From positions 62,001 to 126,000 of the forward strand of contig MHDU01000046.1 in the NCBI GenBank assembly GCA_001803635.1: a DNA stretch of 64,000 bases, read 5' to 3'. Position 1 is the first letter of the stretch, and every line of letters begins with the position of its first letter. The notes below the pieces were generated by a model, which did no database searches, was not told the DNA's origin, and saw only the letters and a program-made list of their open reading frames with translations. The translations under genes and the position numbers were made by a program. The DNA is from Nitrospirae bacterium GWB2_47_37 (GTDB lineage: Bacteria; Nitrospirota; Thermodesulfovibrionia; Thermodesulfovibrionales; Dissulfurispiraceae). Below are positions 44,895 to 53,585 of this stretch, in pieces.

Positions 44895-45822
44895 GATTTG
44901 CGGCTCTCAGGAATTCAGCGTCATAGCTACAGAGATAAGGGAGGGGCCGGGAGTAATCAGCCGGTGCGGCAAATGCGGTCTTGTAATTCAGGACATTACC
45001 CGGAACAGGGACGAACTGCAGAGGTATTACAACGAGGAATACCAGAAAACGAATTCTCTGGTGGTCGGCAGGGAACAGACCCCGATGGAGCACTTTGAGG
45101 ACAGAATAAAGACAATGGACAATATAATGGAGAAGCTGCGGCCTTATCTGAAGGCAGGGATGAGTATTCTTGAGGTAGGCAGCGGCAGCGGCGAGCTTCT
45201 TCACCTGATAAAGCCCCTGGTCAAGAGCGTCACCGGCATAGAGATGCACAAGGGGTTTGTTGACTTCATGAACAGCGAACTTGGCATCGAGGCTTACGCG
45301 CAGGACGTCAATCTTATTGATTTCGGTGGAAGGAAGTTCGATCTGATCATTTCAATCATGACCATGGACCATCTCCCAAATCCTGCTGAAACGCTGCTTA
45401 CCATGAAGCGTCTGCTCTCGGAAGACGGGAAAATGTATATAGAACTTCCTAACAGGGAAGAGGCGCTGAACTACTTCCTGCCGGAACCGAACAGAGGGCG
45501 GTTCAATAAATTTTTCTGGCACAGGGCCCACTATTTTTATTTTACAAGGGAAACGCTTGAAAAGCTTATGGTAAAGATCGGGCTTGCATGCGAGATATCA
45601 TGCCGTCATGAATACACGCTCTTTAATTTTCTGAACTGGTATTTTGCAGGCAATCCCCAGAAATCTTTTGTCCAGGCGACTATGGGTAATAGCTTTTTCC
45701 CTGGAGAAAGCGTATTTGAGACCGAAATGAACGGCATGTTTGAAGAGATGGAAGGGCGTTTCCACAAAATTCTTGCGCATACATTCAGGGGTGACACCCT
45801 CTGTTGCGTTGCACGATACTAA
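44881..45822 (+). CDS. Class I SAM methyltransferase with N-terminal zinc-ribbon
   Basis: The 313-residue product has an N-terminal CxxC pair (CEICGS and CGKCGL) and a methyltransferase domain with SILEVGSGSGELLHL, GIEMHKGF and MDHLPNPAETL. It mirrors the protein at 14510 in layout: zinc-ribbon, methyltransferase, long aromatic C-terminal tail with HYFYFTRETLEKL. It overlaps the aminotransferase gene by 14 bases and precedes two radical SAM genes. A sugar-acid or carrier-bound substrate is likely but unproven. Confidence 0.85.
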   Translation: MTVCEICGSQEFSVIATEIREGPGVISRCGKCGLVIQDITRNRDELQRYYNEEYQKTNSLVVGREQTPMEHFEDRIKTMDNIMEKLRPYLKAGMSILEVGSGSGELLHLIKPLVKSVTGIEMHKGFVDFMNSELGIEAYAQDVNLIDFGGRKFDLIISIMTMDHLPNPAETLLTMKRLLSEDGKMYIELPNREEALNYFLPEPNRGRFNKFFWHRAHYFYFTRETLEKLMVKIGLACEISCRHEYTLFNFLNWYFAGNPQKSFVQATMGNSFFPGESVFETEMNGMFEEMEGRFHKILAHTFRGDTLCCVARY

Positions 45823-45835
45823 AGGAGCTGAACAT

Positions 45836-47338
45836 ATGAAGGTTCTTCTGATATATCCGAATATAAGGGGGATGAACATGCTGCCCCCGGCGATCGCCCT
45901 ATTTACAGCCATACTGCGTGAGCGAGGCCATGTGGTGGCCCTGTTCGATTCCACCGACTACCCGAATCCAGAAGATGACGAGTTCAACAGCGATAAGTAC
46001 AAAGAAATGAATCTTAACGTAAGACCGTTTGACGACTCTCTTCTGAAAGTGTCTTTCAAGGATGAGGATGTTTATGATGCCTTTGAACGGACCGTCAAGG
46101 AGTTTCAGCCACAACTTATGGCAATGTCATGCACGGAAGATATGTTTCCGATAGGCGTAAGCCTGCTTAAGAGGACCGCAGGCCTTAAAATACCGACTCT
46201 TCTTGGAGGCGTATTCCCGACCTTTGCTCCGGAACTGGTGATGTCCCACCGGGAGGTAGATATGGTTTGTGTCGGAGAGGGGGAGCAGGTCATAGCCGAA
46301 CTGTGTGATCGTATGGACAAGGGCAGACCGTATTCGGATATTCCGGGGCTGTGGATAAAGAACAACGACAACGTCATACGAAATTCTATGGGGCCGGCAG
46401 TGGATATGAACGACAATCCGTTATTGGACCTGTCTATATTTTCCGAGGGCAGGCTTTATAGGCCCATGCAGGGAAAGGTATGGAAAATGTTCCCTCTTGA
46501 AACGCATCGGGGTTGTCCCTATACCTGCACTTATTGCAATTCGCCCGCGCAGGCCGTGAAATACAGGAACGAGACCGCCTCGCATTTTTTCAGAAAAAAG
46601 AGATTCGATAGAATAAGGGAAGAGATCATTCATCTGAGGGATAAATACGGGGCCGAGGCGTTCTATTTCTGGGCGGACACTTTTTTTGCATATACCGAAA
46701 AGGAGTTCGATGAGTTTGTTGATATGTATTCCGAATTCAAAATCCCTTTCTGGTGCCAGACGAGACCGGAAACCATAACCATTGATAGGGTTAAAAAACT
46801 TGCAAGCGTCGGGATGTTCAGAATGGCTTTCGGTATAGAGCACGGCAATCCGGAGTTCAGGAAAAAGGTGATTAAACGGCACGTGACAAATGAAAAGATG
46901 ATAGAATCGCTTAAACTGGTGAATGAGGCTGGGGTCCCTTTCAGTGTTAATAATATACTCGGTTTCCCCTATGAGACCCGTGATCTGACCTTCGACACCA
47001 TAGAGCTGAACAGGCATATTGAGGCGGATAGCATGAACGCCTACTCCTTCAGTCCTTTTCATGGAACTCCGCTACGGGAAATAGCGGAACAGGAAGGCTT
47101 CATAGAGCCGGGCGTGATCGCCAGGTCTTTGACAAAGCCGACTATGCTCAAAATGCCGCAGTACCCTCCTGAACAGATTGAAGGGATGAGGCGGTGTTTT
47201 GTCCTATATGTAAAATTGCCCCCAAAACGGTGGCCTGAGGTTAGAAAGGCCGAAGAGCCGACTCCTGAAGGGAATGTTGCTTGGAAGGCTCTGAGGGACG
47301 AAGTAGCCGAAAAATATTTCCGGTTCGATGTTTCATAA
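45836..47338 (+). CDS. B12-binding-type radical SAM protein, first of a tandem pair
   Basis: ATG 45836 follows AAGGAG; the 500-residue product has a B12-binding-like N-terminus (MKVLLIYPNIRGM, TLLGGVFPTFAPE, DMVCVGEGEQVIAEL), the motif CPYTCTYC (C227, C231, C234), and GMFRMAFGIEHGNPEFRKK. It has no DxHxxG. The next gene encodes a clear paralogue with the same spacing of segments (RLYRPM, WCQTRPETIT and SVNNILGFPYETR against FNTRPETIT and SVNNIIGFPDETR). The pair are probably related enzymes with different substrates, or partners. Confidence 0.87.
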   Translation: MKVLLIYPNIRGMNMLPPAIALFTAILRERGHVVALFDSTDYPNPEDDEFNSDKYKEMNLNVRPFDDSLLKVSFKDEDVYDAFERTVKEFQPQLMAMSCTEDMFPIGVSLLKRTAGLKIPTLLGGVFPTFAPELVMSHREVDMVCVGEGEQVIAELCDRMDKGRPYSDIPGLWIKNNDNVIRNSMGPAVDMNDNPLLDLSIFSEGRLYRPMQGKVWKMFPLETHRGCPYTCTYCNSPAQAVKYRNETASHFFRKKRFDRIREEIIHLRDKYGAEAFYFWADTFFAYTEKEFDEFVDMYSEFKIPFWCQTRPETITIDRVKKLASVGMFRMAFGIEHGNPEFRKKVIKRHVTNEKMIESLKLVNEAGVPFSVNNILGFPYETRDLTFDTIELNRHIEADSMNAYSFSPFHGTPLREIAEQEGFIEPGVIARSLTKPTMLKMPQYPPEQIEGMRRCFVLYVKLPPKRWPEVRKAEEPTPEGNVAWKALRDEVAEKYFRFDVS

Positions 47339-47370
47339 GTGTTCCAATAATAACGGTCCATGGAGGTGAT

Positions 47371-48903
47371 ATGGCAACATCATTGACAGACACTCAAAGC
47401 GTTCCCAATGCCGGAGATTTCAAGGTGCTGCTGGTATACGCCAATTCGCCGATGGACAACTTAATGCCGGTAAGTATTTCTTCTCTTGCCGGCGCTCTAA
47501 AGCGTCGTGGTTTTTCCATCAAGCTGTTTGATACGACTTTTTATCCATGGACAAGTTCTGCAGGAGGGGAGAGAGGCGGCTCATTGCAGGTTGCTGAGTT
47601 CGATTATAAAAAAGTCGGCATTACTTTTGTTGAGACAAATGTTTATGATGATTTTAGAAAAATGGTGCAAGAGTACAGGCCAAATCTTATCGCTCTGTCC
47701 TCAGTTGAACCAACACACGAGTTCGGCCTGAGGCTTCTTCAATGTGTCGATGATATGGGAATTTTTACCATTATGGGGGGAGTTCATACTATTTTTTCAA
47801 GCGAAGAGGTATTTAGAGAAGAGGTTGTTGACATGGTATGTATAGGTGAAGGAGAGAAATGTCTTGTTGAGTTATGCGAAAGAATGGCCGAAGGATTAGA
47901 TTATACAAATATTAATAATATCTGGGTTAAACAAGATGGAAAGCAGTACCGGAATAAAAAAGACCGGGTTTTAAATATGGACGACCTCCCAATGCTTGAT
48001 TTTTCAATTTATGACGAAAAGAGATTATATAGACCAATGGCAGGCAAACTTTATCGCATGGCTCCGGTCGAGTTTTCGCGGGGCTGCATTTTCAAATGTG
48101 CTTACTGTTCTGCACCGTCATATGCTGAAACATTTAAAGACAGCGGTAAATGGTTAAGGCACAAATCCATAGACAGAATTATCGAAGAAATAAAGACCTA
48201 TGCTGAAGAGTATAACATCGAATATTTTTATTTTGTTTCTGAAACCTTCCTCGCTATGTCTGATCAGCGATTCAATGAATTTGTCGGGCAGTATAGTAAG
48301 ATAGGGATTCCATTTTGGTTTAATACGAGACCTGAAACTATAACTGCGGACAGAATTAAAATGCTTGAAGGTATAGGGTGCCACAGAATGAGCGTAGGGG
48401 TCGAATGCGGCAACGAACCATATCGCAGGGAGATGTTAAAGCGGGCGGTCAGCAATGACGCCATTGTGAAGGCCTGCGAGATTGTTGCGAAATCCGACAT
48501 CCAACTATCCGTAAACAACATCATCGGGTTCCCCGATGAAACTCGGGAGATGATTTTTGACACTATTTTTCTGAACAGAAAAATAGAGGCTGACAGTTAT
48601 AGTTGTAGTATATTCCAGCCCTACCGCGGCACACTGCTCCATAAATATTGTGTGGATAAAGGATATATAAACTACCGTGAGCTTGCTATTGACCTTACCG
48701 TAACATCTGTTCTGAAACAACCGTGTATAAGCTCGGATGAAATTAAGGGACTCGCTCGCACGTTTCCCTTATATGTCAAATTTCCGGAAGGCAACTTTGA
48801 TATTATTAGGAAGGCTGAAAAATTCGATGTCGAAGGAGAAGCTGTCTTTAAAGAGCTTTCCATGCGTTATCGAGAAGAATATGAAGGCCCCAAGTTGTGG
48901 TGA
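47371..48903 (+). CDS. B12-binding-type radical SAM protein, second of a tandem pair
   Basis: A near-perfect GGAGGTGAT lies just before ATG 47371; the product is 510 residues. It has a B12-binding-like N-terminus (FKVLLVYANSPMDN, TIMGGVHTIF, DMVCIGEGEKCLVEL), the motif CIFKCAYC (C239, C243, C246) and GVECGNEPYRREMLKRAVS. The same order of conserved blocks as in the upstream paralogue points to local duplication, but composition drifts: its second half is more AT-rich than the first. Confidence 0.87.
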   Translation: MATSLTDTQSVPNAGDFKVLLVYANSPMDNLMPVSISSLAGALKRRGFSIKLFDTTFYPWTSSAGGERGGSLQVAEFDYKKVGITFVETNVYDDFRKMVQEYRPNLIALSSVEPTHEFGLRLLQCVDDMGIFTIMGGVHTIFSSEEVFREEVVDMVCIGEGEKCLVELCERMAEGLDYTNINNIWVKQDGKQYRNKKDRVLNMDDLPMLDFSIYDEKRLYRPMAGKLYRMAPVEFSRGCIFKCAYCSAPSYAETFKDSGKWLRHKSIDRIIEEIKTYAEEYNIEYFYFVSETFLAMSDQRFNEFVGQYSKIGIPFWFNTRPETITADRIKMLEGIGCHRMSVGVECGNEPYRREMLKRAVSNDAIVKACEIVAKSDIQLSVNNIIGFPDETREMIFDTIFLNRKIEADSYSCSIFQPYRGTLLHKYCVDKGYINYRELAIDLTVTSVLKQPCISSDEIKGLARTFPLYVKFPEGNFDIIRKAEKFDVEGEAVFKELSMRYREEYEGPKLW

Positions 48904-48952
48904 AATTTAAAATAAAATTGATGAACAATTACTTAGAAACGAGGTGGAAGAA

Positions 48953-49849
48953 ATGAATGTCATAGTTTTCGGCGGTTCCGGTTTTTTAGGCAGTCATGTG
49001 GCTGATGCCCTCAGCGAAGCAGGGCATCAGGTGACAATATACGACATTAGAAAGTCAGATTATTTAAGACAGAATCAACAGATGGTTGTCGGAGATATTC
49101 TTGATGAAAAAAAAGTTGATGAGTCGGTAAAAGGAAAGGATATTATTTATAACTTTGCAGGTATCGCCGATATTGATGAGGCGTCAAAAAATCCGGTTGA
49201 GACCATAAAATACAATATCTTAGGCAATACGATTCTGCTGGAATCTGCCATAAGGCATAAGGTGAAACGTTTTGTTTACGCGAGCACGGTATATGTTTTC
49301 AGCGATTCAGGCTCTTTTTATAGGTGCAGCAAGGCTGCATGCGAGAACTACATTGATGTTTACCGGAAACAGCACGGGCTTGACTATACGATTCTTCGCT
49401 ACGGAACGCTATACGGCACAAGGGCGGATGCGAGAAACAGCGTTTGCCGGTTTATAACTCAGGCAATGAGGGAAAAGAAGATCACGTATCCCGGTGACGG
49501 CAGTGAGATCAGGGAGTATATAAATGTGCTGGATGCGGCAAAAGCGAGTGTTGAGATACTGAGCGATGAGTTCAGAAACGAGCATGTGATATTCACCGGG
49601 TATTATCCGATGAAGGTGAGGGAGCTTTTCATAATGATAAAGGAGATGCTCAAAGGTGACATAGAGTTTGAGTTTGTTCCGCAGACATCGACCGATCCAA
49701 TGGGTCATTATGCCATAACGCCCTATACCTTCATTCCCAAGGTCGGCAAGAAGTATGTAAAACACTACTATACCGATATGGGGCAGGGGCTGCTTCTCTG
49801 TATGCAGGAAGTCTTTGATAAAATCCAAAAGGGAAAGCAATTGCAATGA
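48953..49849 (+). CDS. NAD-dependent epimerase/dehydratase (extended SDR)
   Basis: From ATG 48953, with GAGGTGG at 48941, the product is about 298 residues. It has the NAD(P) motif VFGGSGFLGSHVADAL, the acidic stop of beta-2 (YDIRKSD), GIADIDEASKNPVE and the catalytic YRCSK. It belongs to the UDP-glucose-4-epimerase-like group; substrate unknown. It overlaps the next gene (ATGA), which begins a group with a hydroxyacid dehydrogenase, a cyclase and a HAD fusion. Confidence 0.87.
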   Translation: MNVIVFGGSGFLGSHVADALSEAGHQVTIYDIRKSDYLRQNQQMVVGDILDEKKVDESVKGKDIIYNFAGIADIDEASKNPVETIKYNILGNTILLESAIRHKVKRFVYASTVYVFSDSGSFYRCSKAACENYIDVYRKQHGLDYTILRYGTLYGTRADARNSVCRFITQAMREKKITYPGDGSEIREYINVLDAAKASVEILSDEFRNEHVIFTGYYPMKVRELFIMIKEMLKGDIEFEFVPQTSTDPMGHYAITPYTFIPKVGKKYVKHYYTDMGQGLLLCMQEVFDKIQKGKQLQ

Positions 49850-50757
49850 AGGTTTTTGTTTCTACATCTTCTTTTGCAAAGGATGACATCAGACCTGTTG
49901 ATATGCTTAAGGAAGCCGGACTTGAAGTTTCTCTGAACCCTTACGGCAGAAAGCTGTCCGAAGATGAAATTATGGGCTTTTTGCACGATGTTGACTATCT
50001 TATCGCGGGCACGGAGCCGCTTACTCAGATAGTGTTGGAATCGGCAAAGATGCTGAAGGCAATATCAAGATGTGGCACAGGTCTTGATAATGTGGATATA
50101 GAAGCCGCGGATAAACTTGGCATTAAGGTTTATAATACTCCTTATGGTCCTACCCAATCGGTAGCGGAGTTGACTATCGGATTAATTCTTGATATGCTGC
50201 GCCGCATTTCAAAGATGGACAGGGATATAAGGTCCGGCGTATGGAAGAAATATACGGGTAATCTTTTAAGCGAAAAAAAGGTCGGCATTATAGGTTTCGG
50301 CAGAATCGGACAGAAAGTAGCTGAACTGCTTATGCCGTTTGGATGTGAGATTGTTTATTGTGATATAAAATCGAATGATGCAGGATTAAAATTTAAGAAT
50401 GCAAGTTTGGATGAAATTTTGAGAACAAGCGATATCATATCGATCCATGTTTCATCTAAAGAACAAATAATAGGAAAGGAAGAATTTAAAAAGATTAAAA
50501 AAGGAGCATGGATAATTAATGTTTCACGCGGCGGAGTTATAGACGAAGCTGAATTATATAAGGCATTAAAAGAAGGGCATTTGTCAGGTGCGGCGGTGGA
50601 TGTTTTTGAAGAAGAGCCTTACGCGGGTTTGTTGAAAGAACTGGATAATATTATTTTGACCCCGCATATCGGTTCTTATGCCGAAGAGGGTAGGATCAAT
50701 ATGGAAATAGAGGCTGTGAAGAACCTTCTAAATGGAGCCGTAACATCCGTTGAATAG
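49846..50757 (+). CDS. D-isomer-specific 2-hydroxyacid dehydrogenase
   Basis: The 303-residue product has the SerA/phosphoglycerate dehydrogenase-like fold: RCGTGLDNVDIEAA, the NAD motif GIIGFGRIGQKVAELL, INVSRGGVIDE (Arg), DVFEEEP (Glu) and LTPHIGSYAEE (His), the catalytic triad. It is shorter than full SerA, with no ACT domain. In this cassette it may oxidise or reduce a sugar acid or alpha-keto acid. The next frame starts within its last codons. Confidence 0.88.
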   Translation: MKVFVSTSSFAKDDIRPVDMLKEAGLEVSLNPYGRKLSEDEIMGFLHDVDYLIAGTEPLTQIVLESAKMLKAISRCGTGLDNVDIEAADKLGIKVYNTPYGPTQSVAELTIGLILDMLRRISKMDRDIRSGVWKKYTGNLLSEKKVGIIGFGRIGQKVAELLMPFGCEIVYCDIKSNDAGLKFKNASLDEILRTSDIISIHVSSKEQIIGKEEFKKIKKGAWIINVSRGGVIDEAELYKALKEGHLSGAAVDVFEEEPYAGLLKELDNIILTPHIGSYAEEGRINMEIEAVKNLLNGAVTSVE

Positions 50758-50761
50758 TTTT

Positions 50762-51427
50762 ATGAAGCATGTGTATTTGTCGTATTCAATGACCTCAAAA
50801 AATCCTGTATATGGCGGTGTTGCCGATATTAAGCCTTTTCAGGTTAAGTCCATTTCCGGCGGCAGTTCCTCTAATGTTTACAGCGTAACTATGCAAAATC
50901 ATTGGGGAACGCATGTTGACGCTCCGAATCATTTTTTTGAAAATGGTTTGACGGTGAATGATTATCCTGCGGATTTCTGGTTTTTCAAATTCCCCATAGT
51001 TATACGGATTGACTTAAAACCGGGAGAACTGCTGCGCTGCGCCGACTGGATAGAAAGTATGAAGCATGGGACGGACATTGTTCTTTTTAAATCGGGATGG
51101 GGCAAGTTGAGGAAAACGGAGAAATACGGCATGGATAATCCGGGAATGCATCCTGAAGTCGGATTTTTCCTGAGGGAGAAATATCCTTCCGTCAGGGCTG
51201 TCGGGATAGATTGGGTATCAATATCATCTTTTGAAAACAGAGATGCGGGAAGGGAAGCGCATCGAGCTTTTCTTGATCCGGAAGGTTCAAACAATCCGGT
51301 GTTGATTATTGAGGATATGGATTTGTCGCATGATTTTAAGGGATTAAGGGAAGTGTGGGTTGCGCCTTTAAGGGTGGAGGGAATAGACAGCGCACCCTGT
51401 ACGGTTATGGGACTTATTGATGATTAA
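50762..51427 (+). CDS. Cyclase/kynurenine-formamidase-like protein
   Basis: ATG 50762 is taken as the start, though TTG 50750 adds four residues and overlaps the dehydrogenase stop. The 221-225-residue product has the metal-binding signature HWGTHVDAPNHF of the PF04199 cyclase family, then VLFKSGWGKL, VRAVGIDWVSISSF and AHRAFL with GSNNPVLIIEDMD. The family includes kynurenine formamidases and manganese-dependent hydrolases of N-formyl or lactone groups. Formyl-amide or lactone hydrolysis in the glycan pathway is plausible. Confidence 0.86.
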   Translation: MKHVYLSYSMTSKNPVYGGVADIKPFQVKSISGGSSSNVYSVTMQNHWGTHVDAPNHFFENGLTVNDYPADFWFFKFPIVIRIDLKPGELLRCADWIESMKHGTDIVLFKSGWGKLRKTEKYGMDNPGMHPEVGFFLREKYPSVRAVGIDWVSISSFENRDAGREAHRAFLDPEGSNNPVLIIEDMDLSHDFKGLREVWVAPLRVEGIDSAPCTVMGLIDD

Positions 51428-53585
51428 GGCGGTTATATTTGATTTTGACGGTGTGATTGTAGAATCCGTTGATATAAAGACAAAAGCATTTGCTGAGTTA
51501 TTTGAATCTGAAGGGGAGAATATTGTTGAAAAGATAGTTGATTACCATCTCAGAAATGCAGGAGTGTCAAGGTTTGACAAATTCAGATATATTTATAGGG
51601 AAATACTAAAAAGAAATTTGAGCGAAGAGGAGTTTCAAGGCCTATGCGGCCGTTTTTCACAGTTGACGGCTGATGCGGTTGCTGCCGCGCCGTTTGTCGG
51701 GGGCGCAAGGGAATTTTTGGAAAACTACTTTGAAACGTACGATTTTTATATCGCCTCAGCCACTCCTCATGATGAGTTGGAGGGGATAATAGAGAAAAAA
51801 AATATATCACGGTATTTTAAAAAAATTTATGGAGCGCCGCAGAAAAAAATAAATATTGTGAAGACTATACTGTCGGAGAATGCCTTAAAGCCTGACGATG
51901 CCGTCTATATCGGCGATGCTGTGAGCGATCATGATGCCGCAACGAGTAACGGCGTAACTTTTGTTGCGCGTATAACTGAAGACAACAGTTTGTTGTTTAA
52001 AGATATAAACTGTCTTCGGACTAATGATCTGAACAACCTGTACGATAGTATAACCCGCAAGGCATATTTGGAACTTGATGGAAAGCTGAAGGAGGCGTTT
52101 GATTTTTTATCGGCAGTGAACCGAAAGGCTTATAACAGCATCTATTTATTATCCAACCTTATTTTAAGCAAAAACCCATCTGCTAATAATTTTCTTAATG
52201 GATTTTTAAAGGGAGAGAAAGCCCGCACTCAAAATATATTTACCGTTGTTTCAAGTCTGATTATTTATTATTTAAAAAGTTTTATTTATTTTGTGCTATA
52301 TCTGCTGTTTTTTGCAGCCTTCCGTATGTCGGGTTTGGGGTATTCCATAAATCCATCCTCGAAGGAATTTATACTTATTGATACATTTTTTCTTATAGAC
52401 AGGATTCAAAGAAGCAATAAGTTTGAAGATTCTTATTTTATAGGATTTAAGGAGGTTTTAGATAATCCGGGAAAACATTATGCGTATCTGCCTGTATTTT
52501 ATAGCACTAAAAACCCCTTAAGGCTGTTTAAGATTTTCAAGATTTTGAAAAGGGATAAAGAGCTTGTGCTGACGGAGTATCAACTTCTATCAGGTATGGA
52601 CCTGCTGAAAATTTTTTATTTTATTTTAACGTATCCGTTTAAGGTGCTGGTGCTTGTAAAAAATATAAAAGAAGATGCAAACCTGTCCGGGCTACTGAGG
52701 AGCGAGCTTGTGAGCAGTCTGAGATGCGTAAGTTTTTTGAATTTCTCAAGGTATCTGCAAGGCAGAAAAATAGCCGGACTGCCTTATGAAAAAATAAAAG
52801 TCATAAGCTGGTTTGAGAATCAGACGATAGATAAAAACCTGTATAAGGGACTGCGGGAAGGCGGGGATAAAGTAAAAATATACGGCTCGCAGCCCTTTGT
52901 GTTCGCTAAGTCATTATTGAATATTATTCCCGATGCGAATGAATCAAGGTTTGGAATTGTTCCTGATAAAATAGTTGTTAACGGCTCATATTATATCCCT
53001 AAAGATACAACCTTGAATTTCACAGTTGGTCCATCTTTTAGATACAAAAAAATATTTACAACTGAAATTGATGCAGCGAAGCAGAAAGATATTCTTGTAT
53101 TGATGCCGTACTTTATCGAAGATATTGAAAATATCCTGAGGCTATTAGGCAAAGCGGATCTGAGAAGCAGGTTTTTTATGATCAAAGCACATCCGTCAAC
53201 GCCTGTAAAAAGATTCAGGAAGTTTCTGCCCGTCAATGCCGAAGTAACCGGAGGGGATATTTATGAACTGTTTAAGACTGCAAAAATAACGATAAGCTCG
53301 GAATCCGGCAGTATGGTTGAGTCTGCAAGTCTTGGAATACCGGTGATTTCCATAAAAAATAATAGGGGTCTTAATCATAATCCCTTGCCTTCATACGGTA
53401 AGGGTATAATTTGGGATGAAGTTGAAAGTGCCGAAGAACTCGATGGTGCCGTCGCAAGGTTTGAAATTGCCTTAAAAAATAAAACTGAATTGAATAATAT
53501 AAAAAAAATTGCAGAGGAATACAAACGGATGTTTTTCTGCGAGCCGACAGATGAAAATATTATAAGGACATATGAATTAGTATGA
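51420..53585 (+). CDS. Fusion: HAD phosphatase plus membrane segment plus GT-B-like domain
   Basis: ATG 51420 overlaps the cyclase stop; 721 residues. Residues 1-205 are a HAD phosphatase/phosphoglucomutase-like domain with D8 and D10 in FDFDGVIVES, SATPHDELE and YIGDAVSDHDAAT. A hydrophobic stretch follows (LIIYYLKSFIYFVLYLLFF, about 280-300). The C-terminal 400 residues look like a capsule-type GT-B transferase: FMIKAHPSTP and ISSESGSMVESASLGIPVI. Such a three-part arrangement is unusual. It could couple dephosphorylation of an acid-phosphate with transfer at the membrane. Confidence 0.75.
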   Translation: MIKAVIFDFDGVIVESVDIKTKAFAELFESEGENIVEKIVDYHLRNAGVSRFDKFRYIYREILKRNLSEEEFQGLCGRFSQLTADAVAAAPFVGGAREFLENYFETYDFYIASATPHDELEGIIEKKNISRYFKKIYGAPQKKINIVKTILSENALKPDDAVYIGDAVSDHDAATSNGVTFVARITEDNSLLFKDINCLRTNDLNNLYDSITRKAYLELDGKLKEAFDFLSAVNRKAYNSIYLLSNLILSKNPSANNFLNGFLKGEKARTQNIFTVVSSLIIYYLKSFIYFVLYLLFFAAFRMSGLGYSINPSSKEFILIDTFFLIDRIQRSNKFEDSYFIGFKEVLDNPGKHYAYLPVFYSTKNPLRLFKIFKILKRDKELVLTEYQLLSGMDLLKIFYFILTYPFKVLVLVKNIKEDANLSGLLRSELVSSLRCVSFLNFSRYLQGRKIAGLPYEKIKVISWFENQTIDKNLYKGLREGGDKVKIYGSQPFVFAKSLLNIIPDANESRFGIVPDKIVVNGSYYIPKDTTLNFTVGPSFRYKKIFTTEIDAAKQKDILVLMPYFIEDIENILRLLGKADLRSRFFMIKAHPSTPVKRFRKFLPVNAEVTGGDIYELFKTAKITISSESGSMVESASLGIPVISIKNNRGLNHNPLPSYGKGIIWDEVESAEELDGAVARFEIALKNKTELNNIKKIAEEYKRMFFCEPTDENIIRTYELV

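Noticed and set aside
46421-47062. Open frame of 213 codons on the minus strand
   Set aside because: It is fully opposite the radical SAM gene at 45836 and shows no domain; codon use is that of an antisense frame.
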